Source: Gammaproteobacteria bacterium (GTDB taxonomy: Bacteria > Pseudomonadota > Gammaproteobacteria > Chromatiales > Chromatiaceae). Taken from it: 5,981 bases of DNA. The DNA lies in assembly GCA_030594925.1 (NCBI GenBank), contig JAUVEG010000092.1, forward strand, positions 1-5,981, read 5' to 3'. A program made the position numbers and the translations under genes. The notes below the pieces were generated by a model. It saw nothing but the letters and a program-made list of their open reading frames with translations. It did not search any database and was not told where the DNA came from. How positions within the stretch are numbered: the first letter of the stretch is position 1; the number at the start of each line of letters is the position of its first letter. This document shows positions 1-5,882 of the stretch, piece after piece.

Positions 1-1266
1 GCTCTGATTGTCTTTCGTATCGGCACATTCGTACCCGTGCCCGGAGTCAATCCTGCAGCACTGGCGGCGCTGTTTCAGCAGCAGTCCGGCACCATCCTGG
101 ATATGTTCAACATGTTCTCCGGTGGTGCGCTCGAGCGCGCAAGTCTGTTTGCTCTTGGCATCATGCCATACATCTCTGCATCCATTATCATGCAGTTGAT
201 GACAGCTGTCATACCAACACTTGAGCAGCTGAAGAAGGAGGGTGAGTCAGGACGCCGCAAAATTACACAATATACGCGCTACGGAACTGTCGTACTGGGG
301 ATATTCCAGTCGATCGGCATCGCGATTGCCCTGCAGGGACAGACAGTCGCCGGTTCCAGCGTGGTCATCAACCAGGGATGGGGCTTTGTGATGGTCGCAA
401 GCGTAGCCCTGGTGAGCGGCACCATGTTCCTCATGTGGCTTGGTGAGCAGATCACCGAGCGAGGTCTCGGCAACGGCATCTCGATGATTATATTTGCCGG
501 TATCGTCGCAGGATTGCCATCGGCCGCGGGCGCTGTCTTCCAGCAGGTCAGCAGCGGCGAGATGAATGCGATTTTTGTTGTTATTCTGCTGATTGCGCTG
601 ATCGGTGTGGTTGGTTTTGTGGTCTTTGTCGAACGTGGACAGCGGCGCATCAAGATCAATTATGCCAAACGCCAGCAGGGGCGCAAGATCTACGCGGCGC
701 AGAGCAGTTTTCTGCCGCTGAAGTTGAATATGTCCGGCGTTATTCCGCCGATCTTTGCATCCAGTATCATCCTGTTTCCGGCGACGATCGGGCAGATGGC
801 CGGCAGCGGCGAAAATATGCGCTGGCTGCAGGACCTGACAGGCAAACTCTCGCGAGGAGAGCCCCTCTATACGGTTTTCTTTGCAGCGGCAATTATCTTT
901 TTCTGCTTCTTTTATACGGCGATCGTCTTCAACTCGCGTGAGACTGCGGACAACCTGAAGCGCTCGGGCGCATTCATACCGGGGATTCGTCCGGGAAAGC
1001 AGACCGCGACCTATATCGATGGTGTTTTGTCCCGCCTGACACTGGTTGGTGCAATGTATATTACGCTGGTCGCGTTATTGCCTGATCTGCTGCAATTCCA
1101 GTGGAATATTCCGTTCTACTTCGGTGGAACTTCGCTGCTCATCATCGTCGTCGTGGTCATGGATTTTATGGCGCAGCTGCAGGCGCATCTGATGTCGCAT
1201 CAGTATGACAGCCTCATGAAAAAAGCAAATTTTAGCGGTGTTGGTGGTGCTGGTCGTATTCACTAA
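1..1266 (+). CDS. secY: Protein translocase subunit SecY, 5'-truncated by window edge
   Basis: SecY is the channel-forming subunit of the SecYEG translocon in the inner membrane, which moves unfolded proteins across or into the membrane with SecA or the ribosome. The frame is open from base 1 and no start lies in the window. By comparison with remembered E. coli SecY (443 residues), about 28 N-terminal residues are missing, so the window opens inside the first membrane segment; 421 residues remain. Visible hallmarks are the plug region [18 protein letters not shown] near window residues 36-53, [14 protein letters not shown] in the middle, the cytosolic loop [19 protein letters not shown], and the loop AFIPGIRPG, whose Arg (bases 988-990) corresponds to the SecA/ribosome-contact arginine of E. 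coli. Many hydrophobic segments fit the ten-helix fold. The end is complete. It lies 23 bp before rpmJ, as is usual at the end of the spc operon. A GTG at 37 is an internal Val codon, not a start. Confidence 0.98.
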   Translation, partial: ALIVFRIGTFVPVPGVNPAALAALFQQQSGTILDMFNMFSGGALERASLFALGIMPYISASIIMQLMTAVIPTLEQLKKEGESGRRKITQYTRYGTVVLGIFQSIGIAIALQGQTVAGSSVVINQGWGFVMVASVALVSGTMFLMWLGEQITERGLGNGISMIIFAGIVAGLPSAAGAVFQQVSSGEMNAIFVVILLIALIGVVGFVVFVERGQRRIKINYAKRQQGRKIYAAQSSFLPLKLNMSGVIPPIFASSIILFPATIGQMAGSGENMRWLQDLTGKLSRGEPLYTVFFAAAIIFFCFFYTAIVFNSRETADNLKRSGAFIPGIRPGKQTATYIDGVLSRLTLVGAMYITLVALLPDLLQFQWNIPFYFGGTSLLIIVVVVMDFMAQLQAHLMSHQYDSLMKKANFSGVGGAGRIH

Positions 1267-1289
1267 CATCGATATCTGGAGAAACTATT

Positions 1290-1403
1290 ATGAAAGTGCG
1301 TGCTTCCGTGAAGAAGATTTGTCGCAACTGCAAGATCGTAAAACGCAAAGGCGTTGTGCGTGTGATCTGTAAGGATCCACGACATAAGCAACGCCAGGGT
1401 TGA
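1290..1403 (+). CDS. rpmJ: 50S ribosomal protein L36 (zinc-binding form)
   Basis: This short gene encodes 37 residues beginning [16 protein letters not shown] and ending HKQRQG. L36 is the smallest protein of the large ribosomal subunit and binds 23S rRNA. Cys11, Cys14, Cys27 and His32 form the CxxC...C....H zinc ribbon, so this is the zinc-dependent (C+) form, which in some bacteria is replaced by a zinc-free paralogue under zinc starvation. A ribosome-binding site GGAG at 1278-1281 lies 8 bases before the ATG. The gene sits 23 bp after secY and 75 bp before rpsM, the standard position at the spc/alpha operon junction. Length and sequence fit the family closely. Whether a second, zinc-free rpmJ exists elsewhere in the genome cannot be seen. 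Confidence 0.97.
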   Translation: MKVRASVKKICRNCKIVKRKGVVRVICKDPRHKQRQG

Positions 1404-1428
1404 TTTCATAACGATTCCGCTATATGAT
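1400..1428 (+). promoter_or_regulatory. Candidate sigma-70 promoter for the alpha operon
   Basis: TTGATT (1400-1405) and TATGAT (1423-1428) are separated by exactly 17 bp and match the -35 consensus at 4 of 6 and the -10 consensus at 5 of 6 positions. The -35 box overlaps the rpmJ stop codon. E. coli also has an alpha-operon promoter in the rpmJ-rpsM region, which supports the placement. Transcription would start near 1434-1436, leaving a leader of about 44 bases before rpsM. That start would remove most of the 5' strand of the leader structure described separately, so only one of the two may be right for a given transcript. Confidence 0.4.
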
Positions 1429-1488
1429 TACGGGTTTTCCCCGTGTCGCGGATATAACTGAGTTCAGGAGCTTAACTGATGGCCCGTA
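1416..1488 (+). promoter_or_regulatory. Alpha-operon mRNA leader, probable S4-binding translational control site
   Basis: Two nested stems are visible: TCCGC (1416-1420) with GCGGA (1448-1452), and ACGGG (1430-1434) with CCCGT (1440-1444) around a 5-base loop. TACGGG (1429-1434) is also perfectly complementary to CCCGTA (1483-1488) in codons 2-4 of rpsM, and two further G-U pairs would reach the last base of the start codon. In E. coli, S4 represses the alpha operon by stabilising an mRNA pseudoknot in which an ACGGGC loop pairs with GCCCGU at the rpsM start; the same two motifs occur here. The Shine-Dalgarno AGGAG (1466-1470) lies between the two pairing strands. The structural resemblance is observed; S4 binding is inferred. 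Confidence 0.55.
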
Positions 1489-1835
1489 TTGCTGGTGTCA
1501 ACATACCGGACAGAAAACACGCAGTCATTTCATTGACTGCAATCTACGGCATTGGTCGTACCAAGGCGATGGCGATCTGCAAAGCCGCAGGCGTTGCACC
1601 GGATCAGATGATTCAGCAGCTTGGTGATGACCAGATCGATGCGCTGCGCACTGAAGTTGCGAAGCATAACGTCGAAGGTGATTTGCGTCGTGAAATATCC
1701 ATGAGCATCAAACGCCTGATGGATCTTGGCTGCAACCGTGGCATCCGCCACCGGCGTGGTCTCCCCGTGCGTGGACAACGTACAAAAACGAATGCACGCA
1801 CCCGCAAGGGACCGCGTCGCCCAATCAAGCGCTAA
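1479..1835 (+). CDS. rpsM: 30S ribosomal protein S13
   Basis: S13 sits in the head of the small subunit, contacts the P-site tRNA through its C-terminal tail and forms intersubunit bridges with the large subunit. The product is 118 residues, the same length as E. coli S13. It starts [20 protein letters not shown], carries the helix-two-turn-helix region ending in [20 protein letters not shown], and has the nearly invariant basic C-terminal stretch [20 protein letters not shown] followed by KGPRRPIKR. The ATG is preceded at 8 bases by AGGAG (1466-1470), which fixes the start. An ATG at 1424 opens a different, overlapping frame that shows no family resemblance. This is the first gene of the alpha operon, and its start codon region is probably the target of S4 feedback. 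Confidence 0.99.
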   Translation: MARIAGVNIPDRKHAVISLTAIYGIGRTKAMAICKAAGVAPDQMIQQLGDDQIDALRTEVAKHNVEGDLRREISMSIKRLMDLGCNRGIRHRRGLPVRGQRTKTNARTRKGPRRPIKR

Positions 1836-1857
1836 TGCGATATTCAGGTTAGATTAA

Positions 1858-2244
1858 ATGGCGAAACCTACACGCACAAAGAAAAAGGTCAAGAAGGTCG
1901 TTACAGATGGCATCGCACATGTGCATGCCTCTTTTAATAACACCATCATCATGATCTCCGACCGTCAGGGCAATGCTCTCTGCTGGACTACCGCCGGCGG
2001 CTCAGGCTTCCGTGGCTCACGCAAGAGTACCCCTTTTGCCGCGCAGGTTGCCGCTGAAAAATGTGGCCAGATGGCAAAGGAGTTCGGCATGAAGAGCATC
2101 GATGTCAATATCAAGGGACCAGGTCCCGGACGTGACTCCGCCGTTCGCGCACTGAATAATTCCGGCCTCAAGATCACCAGCATCTCTGATGTAACGCCTA
2201 TCCCGCATAATGGATGTCGTCCGCCTAAAAAGCGCCGCGTGTAA
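1858..2244 (+). CDS. rpsK: 30S ribosomal protein S11
   Basis: S11 lies on the platform of the small subunit, where it binds 16S rRNA and helps shape the E-site and mRNA path. The product is 128 residues, one fewer than E. coli. After a lysine-rich N-terminus ([13 protein letters not shown]) it shows [57 protein letters not shown] and the C-terminal signature [16 protein letters not shown]. Asn118-Gly119 in that signature matches the site reported to form isoaspartate in E. coli S11. A small departure is a Cys in NALCW, where E. coli has Gly. An AGG at 1846-1848 precedes the ATG by 9 bases, a weaker Shine-Dalgarno than for the neighbours. The gene is 22 bp after rpsM and 12 bp before rpsD, consistent with coupled translation. 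Confidence 0.99.
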   Translation: MAKPTRTKKKVKKVVTDGIAHVHASFNNTIIMISDRQGNALCWTTAGGSGFRGSRKSTPFAAQVAAEKCGQMAKEFGMKSIDVNIKGPGPGRDSAVRALNNSGLKITSISDVTPIPHNGCRPPKKRRV

Positions 2245-2256
2245 CAGGAATCGAAC

Positions 2257-2877
2257 ATGGCTAGATATATAGGACCAAAATGTAAACTCAGTCGTCGTGA
2301 AGGCACTGACCTGGGGCTCAAGAGCCGCGTACGCGCACTTGACTCAAAGTGCAACATGGAGAAAGTTCCCGGTCAAACCAGCGAACGCCGCCGCAGACTC
2401 TCCGACTATGGAGTGCAGCTGCGCGAAAAACAGAAAGTTCGCCGTATCTACTGCGTGCTGGAGAAGCAGTTCCGCAACTACTACAAAAAAGCCGCGAAAA
2501 CCAAGGGCGCGACAGGTGATAACCTGTTGCAACTGCTGGAACGCCGCCTGGATAATGTCGTCTACCGCATGGGCTACGGCTCGACACGGTCGGAAGCGCG
2601 TCAGCTGGTCAGCCACAAGGCGATCGAAGTCAATGGTTCGGTCGTCAATATCGCCTCTTACCAGGTCTCCGCTGAAGATGTGGTCTCGGTGCGTGAAAAG
2701 TCCCGTAAACAGGAGCGTATCCAGAGTTCACTCGCCATCGCCGAGCAGTATGAATTTCCTGAATGGCTCGAGGTCGATGTGAAAGGGATGTCAGGCGTCT
2801 TCAAGCGCATCCCTGAACGCACAGATCTGCCTGCTGACATCAACGAACAGTTGATCGTAGAACTCTACTCCAAGTAA
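2257..2877 (+). CDS. rpsD: 30S ribosomal protein S4, probable operon repressor
   Basis: S4 is a primary 16S rRNA-binding protein that nucleates assembly of the 30S body and lines the mRNA entry channel. In E. coli it also represses translation of the alpha operon and takes part in rRNA antitermination. The product is 206 residues, the E. coli length. It begins [20 protein letters not shown], continues with [19 protein letters not shown] and [13 protein letters not shown], and contains the S4 RNA-binding domain (about residues 95-155) with [20 protein letters not shown] and [11 protein letters not shown]; it ends [12 protein letters not shown]. Cysteines at 9, 32 and 66 are visible; Cys32 matches E. 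coli, and the other two are extra but do not make a zinc motif. AGGA at 2246-2249 lies 7 bases before the ATG. The gene is 12 bp after rpsK and 31 bp before rpoA. Confidence 0.99.
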   Translation: MARYIGPKCKLSRREGTDLGLKSRVRALDSKCNMEKVPGQTSERRRRLSDYGVQLREKQKVRRIYCVLEKQFRNYYKKAAKTKGATGDNLLQLLERRLDNVVYRMGYGSTRSEARQLVSHKAIEVNGSVVNIASYQVSAEDVVSVREKSRKQERIQSSLAIAEQYEFPEWLEVDVKGMSGVFKRIPERTDLPADINEQLIVELYSK

Positions 2878-2908
2878 GGCACACTAAGACACCTTTTGAG
2901 GCGTATCC

Positions 2909-3910
2909 ATGACGGAATCTATCTCGGATTTTCTAAAACCACGTATTGTTAACGTTGACAAGATCAGCGATACACATACCAAAGTGATACTTGAGCCATT
3001 TGAACGTGGTTTCGGGCATACACTCGGCAATGCGCTGCGTCGTATTCTGCTCTCTTCAATGAAAGGCAGCGCTATTACCGATGTCATGATCGAGGGCGTC
3101 CTGCACGAATACAGCGGTATCGATGGCGTTCAGGAGGATGCGCTTGACATCCTTCTGAACCTCAAGGAACTTGCACTTGTTCTGCACGAGCGTGAAGACG
3201 CTGTTCTGCATCTCAAAAAGAGCGGGCCCTGTGTCGTTACCGCTGCAGATATTCAACTCGATCATGACGTTGAGATTGCTAATCCTGATCATCTCATTGC
3301 GACGCTGACCAAGGATGTTGAACTCGATATCTCCATGAAGGTCAGAAAAGGGCGTGGCTATGAGCCTGCCGCCAACCGTGAAGAAGATGAAGATTCGAAT
3401 CTTGTCGGCTGGCTTAAACTCGATGCGACCTTCTCACCTGTGCGCCGTGTCGCCTATACGGTCGAAGCTGCGCGTGTTGAGCAGCGTACAGACCTGGATA
3501 AGTTGATCATTGACATAGAGACTGACGGCACAGTCGATCCTGATGAGTCTGTGCGCATGGCCGCAACCATTCTTCAGGATCAACTCACCGCCTTTGTTCT
3601 GCTTGATGTGACAGTAGCGCCTGATATCGAGGAAGATACTGAAGAGGAGCCGGAGTTCGATCCAACCCTGCTGAGCCCGGTTGATGATCTTGAACTGACG
3701 GTACGCTCCGCAAACTGCCTCAAGGCCGAAAACATCATGTTTATCGGTGACCTGGTGCAGCGCACCGAGGTTGAACTGCTGAAAACGCCTAACCTTGGCA
3801 AGAAATCCCTGAACGAGATCAAGGATGTGCTTGCCGAGCGTGGTTTGTCACTCGGAATGAAACTCGAGAACTGGCCCCCCGAATCGCTTGATGATGCCGT
3901 CAACGGCTAG
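2909..3910 (+). CDS. rpoA: DNA-directed RNA polymerase subunit alpha
   Basis: Alpha dimerises to start assembly of RNA polymerase and contacts promoter UP elements and activators. The product is 333 residues (E. coli about 329). The N-terminal domain (about residues 1-235) includes [20 protein letters not shown] with Arg44-Arg45, in the assembly region, plus [20 protein letters not shown] and [16 protein letters not shown] linker at about 236-252 is markedly acidic ([14 protein letters not shown]). The C-terminal domain has [12 protein letters not shown] with Arg266, Asn269, Cys270 and Lys272, equivalent to the DNA-binding residues Arg265, Asn268, Cys269 and Lys271 of E. coli, then [20 protein letters not shown] and LENWPPESL. 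The intact C-terminal domain implies normal UP-element and activator contacts. GAGG (2898-2901) is 7 bases before the ATG. The gene is 31 bp after rpsD; the following gap to rplQ is unusually wide. Confidence 0.99.
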   Translation: MTESISDFLKPRIVNVDKISDTHTKVILEPFERGFGHTLGNALRRILLSSMKGSAITDVMIEGVLHEYSGIDGVQEDALDILLNLKELALVLHEREDAVLHLKKSGPCVVTAADIQLDHDVEIANPDHLIATLTKDVELDISMKVRKGRGYEPAANREEDEDSNLVGWLKLDATFSPVRRVAYTVEAARVEQRTDLDKLIIDIETDGTVDPDESVRMAATILQDQLTAFVLLDVTVAPDIEEDTEEEPEFDPTLLSPVDDLELTVRSANCLKAENIMFIGDLVQRTEVELLKTPNLGKKSLNEIKDVLAERGLSLGMKLENWPPESLDDAVNG

Positions 3911-3960
3911 CGAGACTGAGTCACAGACTGACGCTGACAAGCGATAAAGAATTTATTAGT

Positions 3961-4022
3961 CTCTCGCAAAGGCGCAGAGACGCAAAGGGTTTTTCTTGGC
4001 GTGCTTGGCGTCTTTGCGAGAG
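3961..4022. repeat. 62-bp imperfect inverted repeat, MITE- or REP-like element
   Basis: The outer 11 bases CTCTCGCAAAG (3961-3971) are repeated exactly as the reverse complement at 4012-4022. Inside them the arms continue imperfectly with runs such as CGCAGAGACGCAAAGG on the left and CTTGGCGTGCTTGGCGT on the right, around a loop containing TTTTT. The composition, dominated by CGCAAAG units, is like intergenic inverted repeats I recall in many environmental bacterial genomes. It lies between rpoA and rplQ, co-transcribed genes that are about 40 bp apart in E. coli. The T-run is in the loop and not after the stem, so it does not look like an intrinsic terminator. No clear target-site duplication is visible. 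Confidence 0.75.
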
Positions 4023-4109
4023 TCATTGATCAAGTTTGATTCATTTGTAGAGACGTTAGATCATTCAAGAATTACTAGTTAACAAGAATAGATATCAGGA
4101 ATTATTATC

Positions 4110-4514
4110 ATGCGTCATCGCAAATCCGGTCGCAAACTCAACCGCAACAGCAGTCACCGTAAAGCCATGTTCAAGAATATGGCGTGTTCACTGTTTGAAC
4201 ATGAGTTGATCAAAACCACACTGCCAAAAGCCAAAGAGCTGCGCCGCGTTGTCGAGCCGCTGATCACCAGGGCAAAAGTCGACAACGTTGCAAATCGCCG
4301 CCTCGCATTCAGCCGCCTGCGTGACAACGCCGTCGTCGCAAAGCTGTTCACTGAGATCGGACCAAGATACGAGGAGCGCAACGGCGGCTACATGCGTATT
4401 CTCAAAGCCGGATACCGTGAAGGCGACAAGGCCCCCATGGCATGGGTAGAGCTGGTCGACCGTCCCATCCCTGAAGTCGAAGATGAGATATTCGACGAAG
4501 CAGAGACTGCTTGA
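4110..4514 (+). CDS. rplQ: 50S ribosomal protein L17
   Basis: L17 is a large-subunit protein that binds 23S rRNA near the exit tunnel side. The product is 134 residues, slightly longer than E. coli's 127. It starts with the signature [20 protein letters not shown], followed by [34 protein letters not shown] and [20 protein letters not shown]. The family core ends near residue 118. The extra C-terminus (about residues 119-134, [14 protein letters not shown]) is strongly acidic, a region that is variable in length across the family. AGGA (4097-4100) lies 9 bases before the ATG. It is the last gene of the alpha operon, separated from rpoA by a 199-bp gap with an inverted repeat, and is followed 21 bp later by a strong terminator. 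Confidence 0.99.
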   Translation: MRHRKSGRKLNRNSSHRKAMFKNMACSLFEHELIKTTLPKAKELRRVVEPLITRAKVDNVANRRLAFSRLRDNAVVAKLFTEIGPRYEERNGGYMRILKAGYREGDKAPMAWVELVDRPIPEVEDEIFDEAETA

Positions 4515-4535
4515 TCAGCTCACTTCGCACACGAC

Positions 4536-4561
4536 AAAAAACCGGCTGTTGCCGGTTTTTT
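4536..4561 (+). terminator. Intrinsic terminator of the alpha operon
   Basis: AAAAAACCGGC (4536-4546) and GCCGGTTTTTT (4551-4561) are exact reverse complements around the 4-base loop TGTT. This gives a GC-rich 5-bp core extended by A-T pairs and ending in six T residues, the classical Rho-independent form. It begins 21 bp after the rplQ stop. Because the stem is flanked by A and T runs on opposite sides, it could also terminate transcription coming from the other direction. Confidence 0.95.
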
Positions 4562-4590
4562 AGGTTTAGGAAGGTTTTAGGTTAACAAGC

Positions 4591-4670
4591 CTCCCCCTTT
4601 AACAAAGGCGGACTGAGGTCACCAAGCTTCCCCCTTTAACAAAGGGGGATTGAGGGGGATTTAGGGGATT
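4591..4670. repeat. Tandem pair of CCCCCTTT/AAAGGGGG hairpin repeats
   Basis: The first copy pairs CCCCCTTT (4593-4600) with AAAGGCGG (4604-4611), one mismatch, around AAC. The second pairs TCCCCCTTT (4629-4637) perfectly with AAAGGGGGA (4641-4649), also around AAC. The second is followed by a purine-rich tail of two related blocks (GAGGGGGATTT, then AGGGGATTT). A third copy lies after the Sel1 gene at 5744-5764 in the same orientation. I recall similar short intergenic hairpins as dispersed repeats in many proteobacteria. No T-run follows, so termination is unlikely. Confidence 0.85.
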
Positions 4671-4723
4671 TCCTCCGGCGTCTGGAATACACACACCGCA
4701 GGAGCACCTTCCCACGCGGATTA

Positions 4724-4736
4724 TGCCGGTTTTTTA
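4724..4736. repeat. 13-base duplicate of the terminator's 3' half
   Basis: TGCCGGTTTTTTA here is identical to 4550-4562, the descending arm and T-run of the rplQ terminator. The matching upstream arm is absent next to it; the nearest CCGGC is at 4675-4679, too far for a compact hairpin. It is either a decayed terminator copy or a chance match helped by the T-run. Confidence 0.45.
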
Positions 4737-4765
4737 ATTACACCATCGAACAGATGCAGTAAAAT
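4737..4765 (+). promoter_or_regulatory. Weak candidate promoter for the Sel1 gene
   Basis: ATTACA (4737-4742) and TAAAAT (4760-4765) are 17 bp apart, matching the sigma-70 boxes at 4 of 6 and 5 of 6 positions. A start near 4772 would give a leader of about 64 bases. The terminator at 4536-4561 separates this gene from the alpha operon, so it needs its own promoter. This is the best-spaced match I found, but AT-rich spacers give such matches by chance. Confidence 0.3.
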
Positions 4766-4835
4766 CCCTTGCCAGTGTCAGGGGCGGCGGCTCTCTCTTC
4801 ACGTTTTTTTACACCATCTACAATGGGGATATTGC

Positions 4836-5690
4836 ATGAAGAACATCATATGGGCGCTCCTGCTCCTGCTGCCAGTTTCCGTGCAGGCGTCTGATGCGCT
4901 GAAAAAAGCCGATGATGCCTATCGCGCCGGCCAACATGAAAAAGCACAAAAGATCCTCAAGGCGGCGGGGCACAAGGGGGACCTCGAGGCCCAGGTCGCT
5001 TTGGGGTCGATGTATGAGCATGGCAAGGGCATAAAGCAGGATTACGAAAAAGCGATCTACTGGTATACCAGGGCGGCGGAAAAGGAGGACCCCGGCGGCC
5101 TCTACAATCTTGGCTACATGCATGAGCATGGGAAAGGTTTCGATCAGAGTTATGAGAAGGCCCTGGAGTGGTATGAAAAGGCTGCACAACAGGATCATGT
5201 CAACGCCATCTACAACATCGCAACCATCTACTATAAGGGAGACCTCGGTGAGAAGCGTTACAAAGAGGCGGCCTACTGGTATGAAAAAGGGGCAAACCTG
5301 GGCGACATGCAGGCGCAGTATAATCTCGGCATCCTCTATGAGGCAGGGCAGGGGGTAGAGCAGGATCCCGGCAAGGCCCTCTCCTGGTATGCAAAGGCGT
5401 CCGAGCTGAATTATGCGCCCGCGCAATACAACCTGGCCACGCTCTATTACCAGGGCAGGGGGGTCGCGCAGGATTTTTCAAAGGCGGCGCACTGGTATCA
5501 GAAAGCCGCGGACCAGGGAGACGCCAAGGCGCAGTACAATCTCGGCCTGATATTTGTCAAGGGCCAGGGTGTGAAGCAGAACAAGATCATGGCATTCAAA
5601 TACTGGATGGAGTCGGCCAGGCAAAGTAACGACAATGCGCAGCAAAGCCTAGACCAGCTATGCAAAGAGAGCCCCTGGGCGTGTAGATAA
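4836..5690 (+). CDS. Exported Sel1-like repeat (TPR-related) protein
   Basis: The product is 284 residues. It starts with a typical signal peptide: basic MKN, a hydrophobic core IIWALLLLLPVSV, and a likely signal peptidase I cut after VQA (residue 18), placing the protein in the periplasm or outside. A short helical lead (19-48) precedes six contiguous Sel1-like repeats of exactly 36 residues each (49-84, 85-120, 121-156, 157-192, 193-228, 229-264), with the pattern AQYNLGxLYxxGxGVxQDxxKAxxWYxKAA. Repeat 3 is the most divergent (YYKGDLGEKRYKEA). A 20-residue tail carries Cys276 and Cys283, which could form a disulfide. Sel1 repeats fold as alpha-solenoids that bind other proteins; no catalytic domain is present and no specific partner can be named. 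GGGGA (4825-4829) is 6 bases before the ATG. The gene stands alone between dispersed repeats, downstream of a terminator. Confidence 0.93.
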   Translation: MKNIIWALLLLLPVSVQASDALKKADDAYRAGQHEKAQKILKAAGHKGDLEAQVALGSMYEHGKGIKQDYEKAIYWYTRAAEKEDPGGLYNLGYMHEHGKGFDQSYEKALEWYEKAAQQDHVNAIYNIATIYYKGDLGEKRYKEAAYWYEKGANLGDMQAQYNLGILYEAGQGVEQDPGKALSWYAKASELNYAPAQYNLATLYYQGRGVAQDFSKAAHWYQKAADQGDAKAQYNLGLIFVKGQGVKQNKIMAFKYWMESARQSNDNAQQSLDQLCKESPWACR

Positions 5691-5743
5691 TCCTGCGACA
5701 GCCCAACTTCTCCACCCCCGTCATCAAAGGCACACATATAACC

Positions 5744-5764
5744 TCCCCCTTTATCAAAGGGGGA
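5744..5764. repeat. Third CCCCCTTT/AAAGGGGG hairpin repeat
   Basis: TCCCCCTTT (5744-5752) pairs perfectly with AAAGGGGGA (5756-5764) around the loop ATC. It has the same 9-bp stem as the copy at 4629-4649 and differs from it only in the loop. It is followed by the same TTGAGGGGGATTT tail. It lies 53 bp after the Sel1 stop codon. It could protect the 3' end of the transcript, but there is no T-run to make it a clear terminator. Confidence 0.85.
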
Positions 5765-5765
5765 T

Positions 5766-5824
5766 TGAGGGGGATTTAATACTGAGGGGATTTAATACTG
5801 AGAGGAATTCAATTGAGGGATTCC
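5766..5824. repeat. Degenerate tandem repeat of a 15-17 bp unit
   Basis: The purine-rich tail of the preceding hairpin appears about three and a half times: TGAGGGGGATTTAATAC (5766-5782), TGAGGGGATTTAATAC (5783-5798), TGAGAGGAATTCAAT (5799-5813) and the partial TGAGGGATTCC (5814-5824). Units 1 and 2 differ by one G; later units are progressively degenerate. The pattern looks like local duplication of the tail sequence. Confidence 0.8.
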
Positions 5825-5882
5825 ATGCACGCATTCGGGACCGTCACTGCTACCGGGTATACCCACAAGAAAACGTCGTGAA

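Larger units (their letters stand above)
4515..4835. other. Intergenic region between rplQ and the Sel1 gene
   Basis: This 321-bp stretch has no convincing gene on either strand. From left to right it contains the alpha-operon terminator (4536-4561), two CCCCCTTT/AAAGGGGG hairpins (4593-4649) with a purine-rich tail to about 4670, a 13-base repeat of the terminator's 3' half (4724-4736), a possible promoter (4737-4765) and the Sel1 gene's ribosome-binding site (4825-4829). The word ACACCATC occurs twice, at 4740-4747 and 4811-4818, each time after a T-rich run. Confidence 0.8.

Noticed and set aside
279..659. 126-residue minus-strand open frame within secY
   Set aside because: It is the antisense of conserved SecY segments with no plausible protein features.
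1424..1627. Overlapping + strand frame starting in the leader before rpsM
   Set aside because: It has no good ribosome-binding site and its sequence is a shifted read of the leader and S13. It also overlaps the control region.
2297..2782. 161-residue open frame on the + strand within rpsD
   Set aside because: It is a shifted frame inside S4 with low-complexity Arg, Ser and Trp content and no family resemblance. The S4 frame is unmistakable.
4036..4062. TTGATT with TAGATC as an internal rplQ promoter
   Set aside because: The spacer is 15 bp and the -10 match is only 3 of 6, no better than expected by chance in AT-rich DNA.
4819..4824. TACAAT as a -10 box for the Sel1 gene
   Set aside because: Its -35 partner (TCTTCA) is poor, and transcription would begin only about 5 bases before the ATG, after the Shine-Dalgarno sequence.
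4818..5426. 202-residue open frame on the minus strand across the Sel1 gene
   Set aside because: It lies antisense to a clear gene with signal peptide and six regular repeats. Its hydrophobic composition and long openness come from the periodic codon pattern of the + strand, and it has no recognisable domain.
4591..5824. CRISPR array reading of the repeats around the Sel1 gene
   Set aside because: There are only three hairpin copies at irregular distances, with no regular unique spacers and no cas genes. They are dispersed or tandem intergenic repeats.
5825..5881. Short 18-residue frame after the tandem repeat
   Set aside because: It has an ATG and stop but no ribosome-binding site and lies in repeat sequence. 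Short frames of this kind over such repeats are probably spurious.
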